Below, piece by piece: positions 18,310-26,161 of a stretch of 64,000 bases of DNA. The position numbers were made by a program, and so were the translations under genes. This DNA comes from Shimia sp. Alg240-R146 (GTDB lineage Bacteria > Pseudomonadota > Alphaproteobacteria > Rhodobacterales > Rhodobacteraceae), in the NCBI RefSeq assembly GCF_947331465.1, contig NZ_CAMZOK010000001.1:310001-374000 (forward strand), read 5' to 3'. The number at the start of each line of letters is the position of its first letter. Position 1 is the first letter of the stretch. The notes beneath the pieces are model-generated. The model saw only the letters and a program-made list of their open reading frames with translations. It was not told where the DNA came from and did not search any database.

Positions 18310-19469
18310 AAGTCACCGGCGACTGGTTGACCAATCCAGCCACGCAAAAAGTCTGTGCGTCCTTGACCGATGCGGGGTTTGAGGCGCTGTTTGTTGGTGG
18401 GTGTGTACGCAACGCGTTGCTGGATGCGCCGGTGAATGACATCGACATATCCACCAACGCGTTGCCGGAACAAGTTATGGATCTGGCCAAGGCGGCTGGT
18501 CTGAACGCGGTGCCAACGGGCATCGAGCATGGTACTATTACGGTTGTGTCGCGCCATATTCCGCATGAAATCACCACTTTTCGCCGTGACGTGGAAACCG
18601 ATGGTCGCCGCGCAGTGGTGGCGTTTTCCGACAGCGTCGAAGATGATGCCCGTCGTCGTGATTTCACAATGAACGCGCTTTATGCGGCGCCCGATGGCAC
18701 AGTTGTTGATCCGCTGGGCGGGATGGTGGACCTGACGGCGCGCCGGTTGCGGTTTATTGATGATGCCCAAGACCGCATTCGCGAAGATTACCTCCGTATC
18801 CTTCGGTATTTCCGGTTTCACGCGATCTATGGTGATCCCAATGCCGGTATGGATTCGGATGCGTTGGCGGCGATTGCCGCGAACATTGATGGGCTTGCAG
18901 CTTTGTCGCGCGAACGGGTTGGCACCGAAATCAAAAAACTGCTTGCTGCGCCTGATCCGGCGCCCGCCGTGGCCGCGATGCGCTCCACCGGTGTGTTGAC
19001 GGCTACGCTGCATGGGACCGATGACAAAGCGCTCGCGCCGCTTGTGCATCTCGAAGGAGTTTTTGGCATCGCGCCTGATCCGATGCGGCGTCTTACCTGT
19101 CTTGGTGGTGTCGGTCTGACCGAGGCGCTGCGCCTGTCCAAACGCGACTCGCGCACCTTGTCGGATCTGCGGGACGGGGTGGAAAATACGATGGGTCCCG
19201 CTGAATTGGGGTATCGGCTAGGCTTGGATGCTGGCCTGTCGGTGTTGCTCTTGCGGTCGGCGATGATGGAGCTGCCGATGGATCCGTCCGCGCCGGTCGA
19301 AATCAAACGCGGGGCTGGGGCGGAATTTCCGATCCGGCCTGCCGACCTGATGCCGGATCATTCCGGTCCAGCGCTGGGTGCCGCGCTTAAGACGTTGGAG
19401 CAGCGCTGGATCGACAGCGGGATGACGATGGGCACGGCGGACTTGTTGGCCAGTTTGGCACCTGATTAA
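18306..19469 (+). CDS. cca: CCA tRNA nucleotidyltransferase
   Basis: This class II nucleotidyltransferase adds or repairs the 3' CCA of tRNAs. It has 387 residues. The head carries GGCVRNALLDAPVNDIDIST, with the metal-binding Asp pair, then TFRRDVETDGRRA, then the DDARRRDFTMNALYA block and EDYLRILRYFRFHA. Whether it adds the full CCA or only part is not evident from sequence. The start overlaps the NUDIX stop as ATGA. The hslO-NUDIX-CCA genes look like one operon. Confidence 0.93.
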   Translation: MKVTGDWLTNPATQKVCASLTDAGFEALFVGGCVRNALLDAPVNDIDISTNALPEQVMDLAKAAGLNAVPTGIEHGTITVVSRHIPHEITTFRRDVETDGRRAVVAFSDSVEDDARRRDFTMNALYAAPDGTVVDPLGGMVDLTARRLRFIDDAQDRIREDYLRILRYFRFHAIYGDPNAGMDSDALAAIAANIDGLAALSRERVGTEIKKLLAAPDPAPAVAAMRSTGVLTATLHGTDDKALAPLVHLEGVFGIAPDPMRRLTCLGGVGLTEALRLSKRDSRTLSDLRDGVENTMGPAELGYRLGLDAGLSVLLLRSAMMELPMDPSAPVEIKRGAGAEFPIRPADLMPDHSGPALGAALKTLEQRWIDSGMTMGTADLLASLAPD

Positions 19470-19541
19470 GATCCCTTCTTCGCGACGCATTGGCGATTCA
19501 AAGGTAAGGAACCTGTCACCAAACATTCGCAACCGCGCCGA

Positions 19542-19627
19542 TTGACAGCGTGCGGACCTTGCGGCAATCTGACCCAACCTGAAATGAAGGAGGGTGCAAG
19601 ATGTATCGCGGAATCTGGTTGTCATAA
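19542..19627 (+). promoter_or_regulatory. Candidate promoter and 8-codon leader ORF
   Basis: TTGACA (19542-19547) is followed after 17 nt by CAATCT (19565-19570), a strong -35 with a weak -10. Downstream, AAGGAGGG (about 19587-19594) sits 6 nt before ATG at 19601, opening an 8-residue ORF (MYRGIWLS, stop at 19625). This ribosome binding site is far better than that of the ABC exporter gene starting 74 nt later. The frames differ, so it is not simply a longer exporter start. Confidence 0.45.
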
Positions 19628-19701
19628 GCACAAGCTGACCGCATTCGCGTGGCCGGCGGCTGCGCTTTCACATTTTGTCCTGTCTTTCTTTGGGTTTCCC
19701 C

Positions 19702-21543
19702 ATGTTTAAATTTTTCGAAAACCTCGTCGATCCGTATTGCGACTTTGTCGAATCCGACCAGCCGCCCACCGACCTTTGGCCCTTCATGAAGGCCTATTCT
19801 GAGCCGTTCAAACGGGTGTTTTTGCTGGCCGCAATTATGTCTGTGGTGGTGGCCGCGGTCGAAATCGGACTTATCGGTTATATGGGCCGCATCGTTGATC
19901 TGCTGGTTGGTGATCCGGCTCAGGTCTGGTCCGAGAACAAGGTCGAATTCAGCCTGATCATCGCGTTTGTGCTGTTGATTCGACCGCTGTTGCAAGGGTT
20001 GGACGTGCTTTTGCTGAACAATGCCATGTTGCCGAACTTTGGCACGCTGATCCGCTGGCGGGCGCATAAACATGTTTTGCGTCAATCGGTTGGCTGGTTT
20101 GAGAACGATTTTGCGGGCCGCATTGCCAACCGCATTATGCAGACGCCTCCGGCGGCGGGCGAAGCGATGTTTCAGGTCTTTGACGCGATCACGTTTTCTA
20201 TCGCCTATGTGGTTGGCGCGACGCTTTTGTTGATGGACGCCGACCCGCGTTTGGTTCTGCCAATGCTGATTTGGTTGGTGCTTTATGGTTTGCTGGTGCG
20301 GTGGACGGTTGTGCGGGTTGGTCCGGCCTCGCAAAAAGCGTCTGATGCCCGCTCGCAGGTGACGGGCCGCGTGGTGGATGCCTATACCAACATCCATTCC
20401 GTGAAGCTTTTCGCCCACAATCAGCGGGAACTCGAATACGCCAAAGATGCCATCGAATATTCGCGCGAAACATTTCAGGAAGAGATGCGGATTTTCACCA
20501 TAATGGACGTCGTTTTGGTGTTCTTGAACGGTTTGCTGATTGTGAGCGTCGTAGGCTGGGCTATCTGGCTTTGGATGCAGGGGCAGGCCAGCGTGGGTGT
20601 CGTTGCGGCGGCGACGGCTTTGACTTTGCGGCTCAACGCAATGACCGGCTGGATCATGTGGGCGCTGACCTCGTTCTTCCGGCAACTGGGTGTGGTGGCT
20701 GAAGGCATGGAAACCATCGCGCAGCCAATTGATCTGGTGGATGATGCGTCAGCCAAACCCTTGCAACTGTCTGAGGGTAAAGTGGAAATCGATGAACTGT
20801 CGCATCACTATGGGCGCGGCTCCGGTGGGTTGGATGCGATTTCATTGACTATCAACCCGGGCGAAAAGATCGGCCTGATCGGGCGCAGCGGGGCAGGAAA
20901 ATCGACCCTCGTGAAGCTGTTGCTGCGGTTTTACGATGTCGAATCCGGCCGTATTCTGATCGACGATCAGGACATTGCCAAAGTCACGCAAAACAGTTTG
21001 CGTGACGAGATCGGCATGGTGCAGCAGGACAGCTCTTTGTTGCACCGGTCCGTGCGCGACAACCTGTTGTATGGCCGCCCCGATGCCTCTGAGGACATGA
21101 TGATTGCCGCGGCGAAGAAGGCCGAAGCGCATGATTTTATTCTTGATCTTGTCGACCCACAGGGGCGGGCGGGGTATGACGCGCACGTAGGCGAGCGCGG
21201 GGTGAAGTTGTCCGGTGGTCAGCGTCAACGGATCACGCTGGCACGGGTGATTTTGAAGGATGCGCCGATACTGCTGCTGGATGAGGCGACCAGTGCGCTC
21301 GACAGCGAGGTTGAGGCCGCCATTCAACGCACACTTTATGGCATGATGGCGGGCAAAACCGTGATCGCGATTGCGCACCGTCTTTCGACAATCGCGGAAA
21401 TGGACCGGATTCTGGTTCTGGATGCTGGCAAGATTGTCGAACAGGGCAGTCACGCGGAACTGCTGGCCAAGGGCGGGCAGTATGCCGGCTTCTGGGCGCG
21501 ACAGTCTGGCGGGTTCCTCAATGCGGATGAGACCGCCGAGTAA
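19702..21543 (+). CDS. ABC exporter, fused permease and ATPase
   Basis: This 613-residue half-transporter has an N-terminal six-helix membrane domain (about 40-340) and a C-terminal ATPase with Walker A GRSGAGKSTLVK, signature LSGGQRQRITLAR, Walker B PILLLDEATSALDSE and switch histidine in AIAHRLST. It would act as a homodimer, exporting a lipid, peptide or drug; the substrate is unknown. The ATG at 19702 has no clear Shine-Dalgarno. A start at 19675 is possible but less like the family. An 11-bp inverted repeat and the methyltransferase gene follow. Confidence 0.92.
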   Translation: MFKFFENLVDPYCDFVESDQPPTDLWPFMKAYSEPFKRVFLLAAIMSVVVAAVEIGLIGYMGRIVDLLVGDPAQVWSENKVEFSLIIAFVLLIRPLLQGLDVLLLNNAMLPNFGTLIRWRAHKHVLRQSVGWFENDFAGRIANRIMQTPPAAGEAMFQVFDAITFSIAYVVGATLLLMDADPRLVLPMLIWLVLYGLLVRWTVVRVGPASQKASDARSQVTGRVVDAYTNIHSVKLFAHNQRELEYAKDAIEYSRETFQEEMRIFTIMDVVLVFLNGLLIVSVVGWAIWLWMQGQASVGVVAAATALTLRLNAMTGWIMWALTSFFRQLGVVAEGMETIAQPIDLVDDASAKPLQLSEGKVEIDELSHHYGRGSGGLDAISLTINPGEKIGLIGRSGAGKSTLVKLLLRFYDVESGRILIDDQDIAKVTQNSLRDEIGMVQQDSSLLHRSVRDNLLYGRPDASEDMMIAAAKKAEAHDFILDLVDPQGRAGYDAHVGERGVKLSGGQRQRITLARVILKDAPILLLDEATSALDSEVEAAIQRTLYGMMAGKTVIAIAHRLSTIAEMDRILVLDAGKIVEQGSHAELLAKGGQYAGFWARQSGGFLNADETAE

Positions 21544-21550
21544 ATTGACC

Positions 21551-21582
21551 CATGCGCGTCCGACCTGTAGGGGACGCGCATG
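21551..21582 (+). promoter_or_regulatory. Stem-loop covering the start codon of 21580
   Basis: CATGCGCGTCC (21551-21561) and GGACGCGCATG (21572-21582) form a perfect 11-bp stem with a 10-nt loop. The right arm contains the ATG at 21580-21582. The Shine-Dalgarno (AGGGGA, 21569-21574) lies across the loop edge and arm. It begins 8 nt after the ABC exporter stop. There is no T-tract, so it is not a typical terminator. Confidence 0.65.
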
Positions 21583-22794
21583 AGCCAGATTACCATTCAG
21601 CGACTGGGCTTGCACGGCGACGGGATCGCCGACGGGCCGATTTATGTACCTCTGACCCTGCCGGGTGAGGAGGTCAGCGGCACCATCGATGGCGACCACC
21701 TGCACGATGTGCGGATTGTGACGCCGTCAGGGGATCGGGTGAAGGCGCCGTGTCGGCACTTCAAGGCTTGTGGCGGATGCCAGTTGCAACACGCGTCCGA
21801 CAGTCTTCTGGAGAGTTGGAAGGTAGACGTTGTGCGCACTGCGTTGGCGGCGCAGGGGCTTGAGGCCGAGATGCGGCCGATCATTACCTCGCCCGCAGCC
21901 ACACGCCGACGTGCGGTGTTTTCCGCGCGGCGCACCAAGAAGGGCGCAACGGTCGGCTTTCATGCACGCGCATCGGGCGTGATCACCGAAATACCGGATT
22001 GTCAGTTACTGGACCCTGCTTTGCTGCCTGCACTGCAGATCGTCGGGGAATTCGCCCGAATCGGTGGCTCTCGCAAGGGCGAGATCAGCGCCACGGTGAC
22101 GTTGTCTGCCGGTGGACTGGACTTGTCGGTCCAAGGCGGTAAGCCTTTGGACGGTCCGTTTTTGTCGCAACTTGCACAGGAAACCGAGCGGCATAAATTG
22201 GCGCGCCTGACGTGGGACGGTGAGGTCGTTGCCACGCGCGTGACGCCATATCAAACGTTTGGTGCTGCCAAAGTTGTGCCGCCTCCCGGCGCTTTTTTAC
22301 AGGCCACGCCGCAGGGCGAATCGGCGCTTTTGGCGGCGGTTCAAGACGCGATCACCCAAGGCAATAAAGGCATCGACCTGTTTGCCGGCTGCGGGACGTT
22401 CACCCTGCCGATGGCGCAGCGCGCGCAGATGCATGGCGTCGAAGGTCAGCGGGATATGCTGGACGCGCTCGACGCCGGCTGGCGTTTGGCGGACGGGCTT
22501 AAACACGTCACCACCGAGGCGCGCGATTTGTTCCGCAATCCGATCATTGCCGAGGATTTGCCGTATGATTTTGCGGTGATCGACCCGCCGCGTGCCGGCG
22601 CGGAAGCACAAGTTGCGGAGCTGGCGGTGTCTGATGTGGCCGAAATCGCCTTTGTCAGCTGTAACCCCGTGACATTTGCCCGCGACGCCGCGCGGCTGGT
22701 GCAAGGCGGGTACAAATTGGATTGGGTGCAGGTTGTGGATCAGTTCCGCTGGTCCAGCCACATCGAAGTGGCCGCACGGTTTAGTCGCAATTGA
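21580..22794 (+). CDS. RlmD/TrmA-type 23S rRNA or tRNA m5U methyltransferase
   Basis: This 404-residue protein is a class I SAM-dependent RNA 5-methyluridine methyltransferase. It has an N-terminal TRAM-like domain (LGLHGDGIADGPIYVPLTLPG), iron-sulfur cysteines CRHFKACGGCQLQH, the SAM site DLFAGCGTFTLP, DPPRAGAEAQ, and the catalytic cysteine motif FVSCNPVTFARD. Whether it targets 23S rRNA or tRNA cannot be settled here. Its start codon lies inside an 11-bp inverted repeat, suggesting coupling to the upstream exporter gene. Confidence 0.93.
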   Translation: MSQITIQRLGLHGDGIADGPIYVPLTLPGEEVSGTIDGDHLHDVRIVTPSGDRVKAPCRHFKACGGCQLQHASDSLLESWKVDVVRTALAAQGLEAEMRPIITSPAATRRRAVFSARRTKKGATVGFHARASGVITEIPDCQLLDPALLPALQIVGEFARIGGSRKGEISATVTLSAGGLDLSVQGGKPLDGPFLSQLAQETERHKLARLTWDGEVVATRVTPYQTFGAAKVVPPPGAFLQATPQGESALLAAVQDAITQGNKGIDLFAGCGTFTLPMAQRAQMHGVEGQRDMLDALDAGWRLADGLKHVTTEARDLFRNPIIAEDLPYDFAVIDPPRAGAEAQVAELAVSDVAEIAFVSCNPVTFARDAARLVQGGYKLDWVQVVDQFRWSSHIEVAARFSRN

Positions 22795-22889
22795 AGATAT
22801 TCACGGCGACGTGACGGGTTTTTGCTACTTTCTTCTGTTATGAAATCGAGGCAAACAGGCAAAAACAATAAACCTCCGAGGCCACGTCG

Positions 22890-23384
22890 ATGCGTTATAT
22901 TCTTATGAGTCTACTTCTTGTTGTGTCCTTTGGCATGGCGGGATGTGCGTCCAAGTTCAAAACCTACAATGGTCCAGAGGTGACCAGAATTGTGGTCTTT
23001 AAGGAAGATCGGCGCATGCACTTGTTGCACCACGACAAGGTGCTGAAGTCTTATGATGTCGATCTTGGCTTTGCGCCAGACGGTCACAAGCAATTCGAAG
23101 GCGATGGTCGCACACCTGAAGGGCAGTACCTGATCGACCGGCGCAACCCAAACAGCCAGTTTTACCTCTCGATTGGCATCGACTATCCGAACAACGCCGA
23201 CCGCGCCTATGCGAAGGCACAGGGAAAATCACCGGGCGGAGATATCTTTATTCACGGCCAACCGGAGGTGTTTCGCAACAAGCGACCGGATTGGACGGCA
23301 GGCTGCATTTCGGTGACCAACAAAGAGATGCGCGACATTTATGCGATGGTTCAGAAAAACACGCAGGTGTCGATCTACCCCTGA
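22890..23384 (+). CDS. L,D-transpeptidase-family lipoprotein
   Basis: This 164-residue protein has a lipobox in FGMAGC (Cys near 19) and an L,D-transpeptidase (YkuD-type) domain. The catalytic part reads FIHGQPEVFRNKRPDWTAGCIS, with His and Cys in the positions used by the murein L,D-transpeptidase branch that has DWTxGC instead of SHGC. It probably modifies peptidoglycan cross-links or tethers in the periplasm. GAGG precedes the ATG by 7 nt. It abuts the convergent CAP-domain gene without a gap. Confidence 0.88.
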   Translation: MRYILMSLLLVVSFGMAGCASKFKTYNGPEVTRIVVFKEDRRMHLLHHDKVLKSYDVDLGFAPDGHKQFEGDGRTPEGQYLIDRRNPNSQFYLSIGIDYPNNADRAYAKAQGKSPGGDIFIHGQPEVFRNKRPDWTAGCISVTNKEMRDIYAMVQKNTQVSIYP

Positions 23385-23912
23385 TTAGCCGTCAAAATTG
23401 GCGATATCCGTGGTGGCAAAACTGGGTTGGCCCATGACCAGCGTCCACCAGATCTTGCCGTTTTGTTCTTGAAACCAGGCAAATCCCATGTCGCGGGCGT
23501 TTGGATCAAGCAGGACCGATTTAGTGTCGCTTTGTTCCATCCACGCTGCGAGAGTTTCCATTTCGGTCTCATAGGTTTCGGAGATGGTTTCACCGGTCAG
23601 TTCGCCCGCGTATCCCACGCGTGCAACCCGGTCGAGCGGTGAGGAGCCGTCGGAGCCAAAGTGCCAAGGGCGATTTTGCAATGCCATGTCGCGGGCGTGT
23701 GTGGCGGCAGCTGCGTTTAGCTGCGCGTTGTATTCTACAGGGACCGCGCCAGAAGCCTGACGCAGCGCGTTGATGCTGTCGAGGACACGGAATTGGATCT
23801 TGTTGGTCGCGCCGGACGAGATTTTATACTGTTTCGCACCAGAGTATCCGCCTGTGGTGCCACAAGCGGCAAGACCCAAGGTCAGGACAAGAAGAAGTGA
23901 GATAATCCGCAT
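23385..23912 (-). CDS. CAP-domain (SCP) lipoprotein
   Basis: This 175-residue secreted protein has a signal ending in the lipobox LGLAACG (Cys near 17) and a CAP/SCP domain (INALRQASGAVPVEYNAQLN, HARDMALQNRPWHFGSDG, GETISETYETE, AWMEQSDTKSVLLDPNARDMG). The histidines and acidic residues that line the CAP pocket are present. The molecular role of bacterial CAP proteins is not settled. It sits convergently between two L,D-transpeptidase genes, so a wall-related role is likely. Confidence 0.86.
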   Translation of the reverse strand: MRIISLLLVLTLGLAACGTTGGYSGAKQYKISSGATNKIQFRVLDSINALRQASGAVPVEYNAQLNAAAATHARDMALQNRPWHFGSDGSSPLDRVARVGYAGELTGETISETYETEMETLAAWMEQSDTKSVLLDPNARDMGFAWFQEQNGKIWWTLVMGQPSFATTDIANFDG

Positions 23913-24082
23913 GTGGTCCCCGTTTGTGGTGGTTTTGCATTTTGCAATGATCTACCTGCAAGGAGTTGACATGAAAACCCACATCGGCGTGACTCGGCCA
24001 GTCTGACGAATGATTGATTTGCGACTGAGGCTTTCGGGCAATAATGTTACGCGAAGAACACAGTAAGGTCTGGGAGAGCACC

Positions 24083-24682
24083 ATGACGGGTAAAAACAGT
24101 ACAGAGTTGGGGCGTCGCGCCTTTTTGGCGGCAGGTGCCGCGTTTGCAGCTGGCACGCCGGCGATCGCGCAAACGGAAGACACAACCACCGAAGTTGAAC
24201 GCGATATCAACGAGGCGGTCGTGCGCAACATCTCCAGCTTTCGTTCTCTGGACTGGCGGCCTTACTTTAGCTCGTTGAACAATGGCGCAGTGCTGGTGGA
24301 TATCACCAGTCGGGCCTTGCATTACTGGTCCGAAGACGAGTCCGTTTATAAACTTTACCCATCGTCAGTACCGTTGACGGAGGATCTGACGCGCAAAGGC
24401 CGCACCAAGGTGGTGCGTAAAGTGGAGGGGCCGAGTTGGCGCCCGACCCCGTCGATGCTTAAACGGAACCCTGAGTGGCCACCGTATGTGGAGCCAGGCC
24501 CCGATAACCCTTTGGGCACACACGCTCTTTACCTGAGTTGGACGTATTACCGTATTCACGGCACGCACGACACGCGAAAGATTGGCCGCCGTTCGTCTAA
24601 TGGTTGCATCGGTTTGTACAACGAGCACATTTCGGAGCTGTTTGCGTTGACCAAAGTGGGCACGCAAGTGTTGCTAATTTGA
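24083..24682 (+). CDS. L,D-transpeptidase with Tat signal
   Basis: This 199-residue protein carries a twin-arginine signal (GRRAFLAAGAAFAAGTPAIAQ in part, cleavage near residue 30) and a YkuD-type L,D-transpeptidase domain. The catalytic motif IHGTHDTRKIGRRSSNGCIGL includes the His and the nucleophile Cys, with the usual SNGC form. Periplasmic 3-3 cross-linking or tethering of peptidoglycan is the expected role. The ATG at 24083 has GGGAGAG 6 nt upstream; a frame start at 24044 was rejected because it would precede the Tat motif by 13 extra residues. Confidence 0.9.
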   Translation: MTGKNSTELGRRAFLAAGAAFAAGTPAIAQTEDTTTEVERDINEAVVRNISSFRSLDWRPYFSSLNNGAVLVDITSRALHYWSEDESVYKLYPSSVPLTEDLTRKGRTKVVRKVEGPSWRPTPSMLKRNPEWPPYVEPGPDNPLGTHALYLSWTYYRIHGTHDTRKIGRRSSNGCIGLYNEHISELFALTKVGTQVLLI

Positions 24683-24778
24683 CGACATTTCGCAGATTGG
24701 CGCTCTGATTGGCTAAACTAGTGTTTGCAAAGACTACTTTTTGCTGTTTAGACAAGGACACGAAATTTAGTCTTGGGT

Positions 24779-24814
24779 GCTTGCCATCGCCCTCAAACCT
24801 TTTTGATGGCAAGC
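24779..24814 (+). promoter_or_regulatory. 5' leader stem-loop of small membrane peptide gene
   Basis: GCTTGCCATC (24779-24788) and GATGGCAAGC (24805-24814) make a perfect 10-bp stem with a 16-nt loop, 8 nt before the GGAGG of the next gene. It does not cover the ribosome binding site. A role in stabilising the message or as a protein or RNA binding site is possible. Confidence 0.6.
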
Positions 24815-24831
24815 GAATTCTGGAGGATACT

Positions 24832-25011
24832 ATGAAGAAACTCGTTCTCGCTGCTGCACTGACTGCCGCTGCTTCGACTGCATTTGCTGGCACAATGGAA
24901 GATCCTATTGTTGAAGCTCCAATCATCGAAGAAGCAGCTTCCAGCTCTAATGCTGCAATCTGGGTTCCGCTGATTCTGTTGGCCGTTATCGTGGCCGCAG
25001 CAGCAAGCTAA
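24832..25011 (+). CDS. Small exported or membrane peptide (59 aa)
   Basis: This 59-residue ORF has a canonical signal peptide (MKKLVLAAALTAAASTAFA, cleavage before Gly20), a short acidic segment (EDPIVEAPIIEEAAS), then one hydrophobic helix (WVPLILLAVIVAAAA). The mature peptide would be about 40 residues anchored in the membrane with a short acidic periplasmic part. The ribosome binding site GGAGG is strong. The gene has its own leader stem-loop and terminator, so it looks like a short abundant message. I know no function. It lies tail-to-tail with hemH. Confidence 0.75.
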   Translation: MKKLVLAAALTAAASTAFAGTMEDPIVEAPIIEEAASSSNAAIWVPLILLAVIVAAAAS

Positions 25012-25037
25012 TTCACGTCTCACAACGTGTTTGGGAA

Positions 25038-25068
25038 AGGCGAAGCTTTGGCTTCGCCTTTTTCTTTT
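25038..25068 (+). terminator. Intrinsic terminator of the small peptide gene
   Basis: AGGCGAAGC (25038-25046) pairs with GCTTCGCCT (25051-25059) through a 4-nt loop and is followed by a T-rich run to 25068. It separates the small peptide gene from convergent hemH. Confidence 0.9.
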
Positions 25069-25078
25069 GGGCGCGGGT

Positions 25079-26137
25079 TTAGTCCGCGACCCAACCGCCC
25101 AAGTTTTGGTCGATGATTTCGCACAAAGCATCGATGTGTGGCCCGTCTGAATTCAGACAGGGGATATAGAGAAAACTCTCTCCGCCAGCCTCTTCAAAGC
25201 TCTCTTTGATCTCTTCGTTGATTTCTTCCAGCGTTTCGATGCAATCCGCCGAAAATGCAGGGGCCACAACCGCGATGCTCTTTTTGCCTTCGTCTTTGGC
25301 CAGTCGGGCAACTTCTTCCACCGTATAGGGTTGCAGCCAGTCCTCGGGACCGAATTGCGATTGGAATGTTGTGCGCAGCTCGGTTTTCTCCCAGCCCAGA
25401 CGCTCCTGCAGCAGGCGCGTGGTTTTCTGGCATTGGCAGTGATACGGGTCGCCTTCCATCAGATACCGCTTGGGCATGCCGTGATAAGACACAACAAGCA
25501 GCTCCGGGCGCGTTTCTTGGGCAGCGTAGGCGGTCTCAATCGAGGTTGCGAGCGCATCAATATAGGATGGGTGGTCAAAATAGGCAGGCACAGTGCGGGC
25601 GGCAGGTTGCCACTTTTCCTGCATCAGGGCGCGGAAAAACTGGTCGTTTGCCGTGGCCGTCGTGGCGCCGGCGTATTGCGGGTAAAGCGGGAAAAACAAA
25701 ATGCGTTCACAGCCAGCGGCCACCATTGCCCGCACTTTGGACATTGTGGACGGGTTGCCGTAACGCATGCAGAAATCCACCATAACCTGATCACCGTGAC
25801 GGTCCTGCAATTGGGCGGCAATGGCTGCGGTTTGGTCTTTGGTAATCACCATCAGGGGGCTTTCGCCTTTTTCCTTGTCCCAAATCGATTCATAGGCTGC
25901 ACCGCTGGAAAACGGGCGTTTGGTCAGAATGATCAGCTGCAGGATCGGCTGCCACTTCCACCACGGGTAATCGATGACGCGTTTGTCCGAGAGGAACTCG
26001 TTCAGATAGCGTCGCATGGGCCAGTAGGTGTGGTCATCCGGCGTGCCGAGGTTGGCCAGAAGGATACCGGTTTTGCCTTGCGGAATGGCCGGGTGATCAG
26101 CTGGGGCGTGGGCTGGGCTGGCGATGTCTTTCATCAC
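25079..26137 (-). CDS. hemH: Ferrochelatase
   Basis: HemH inserts ferrous iron into protoporphyrin IX, the last step of haem synthesis, at the inner membrane or cytoplasm. The product has 352 residues. It has LLANLGTP near the N-terminus, the active-site histidine in VVSYHGMPKRY, the FQSQFGPEDWLQPYT signature, and the C-terminal APAFSADCIETLEEI block with the conserved glutamates. Either of two adjacent Met codons (26137, 26134) could be the start. It is convergent with the small peptide gene. Confidence 0.95.
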   Translation of the reverse strand: MMKDIASPAHAPADHPAIPQGKTGILLANLGTPDDHTYWPMRRYLNEFLSDKRVIDYPWWKWQPILQLIILTKRPFSSGAAYESIWDKEKGESPLMVITKDQTAAIAAQLQDRHGDQVMVDFCMRYGNPSTMSKVRAMVAAGCERILFFPLYPQYAGATTATANDQFFRALMQEKWQPAARTVPAYFDHPSYIDALATSIETAYAAQETRPELLVVSYHGMPKRYLMEGDPYHCQCQKTTRLLQERLGWEKTELRTTFQSQFGPEDWLQPYTVEEVARLAKDEGKKSIAVVAPAFSADCIETLEEINEEIKESFEEAGGESFLYIPCLNSDGPHIDALCEIIDQNLGGWVAD

Positions 26138-26161
26138 AAATGGTCCAATGTCGTTGCGCCG

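Noticed and set aside
22807..22889. CGACGTG/CACGTCG repeat flanking the leader of the first L,D-transpeptidase.
   Set aside because: Seven bases with a 69-nt spacer and a palindromic ACGT core is too weak to call a structure or operator.
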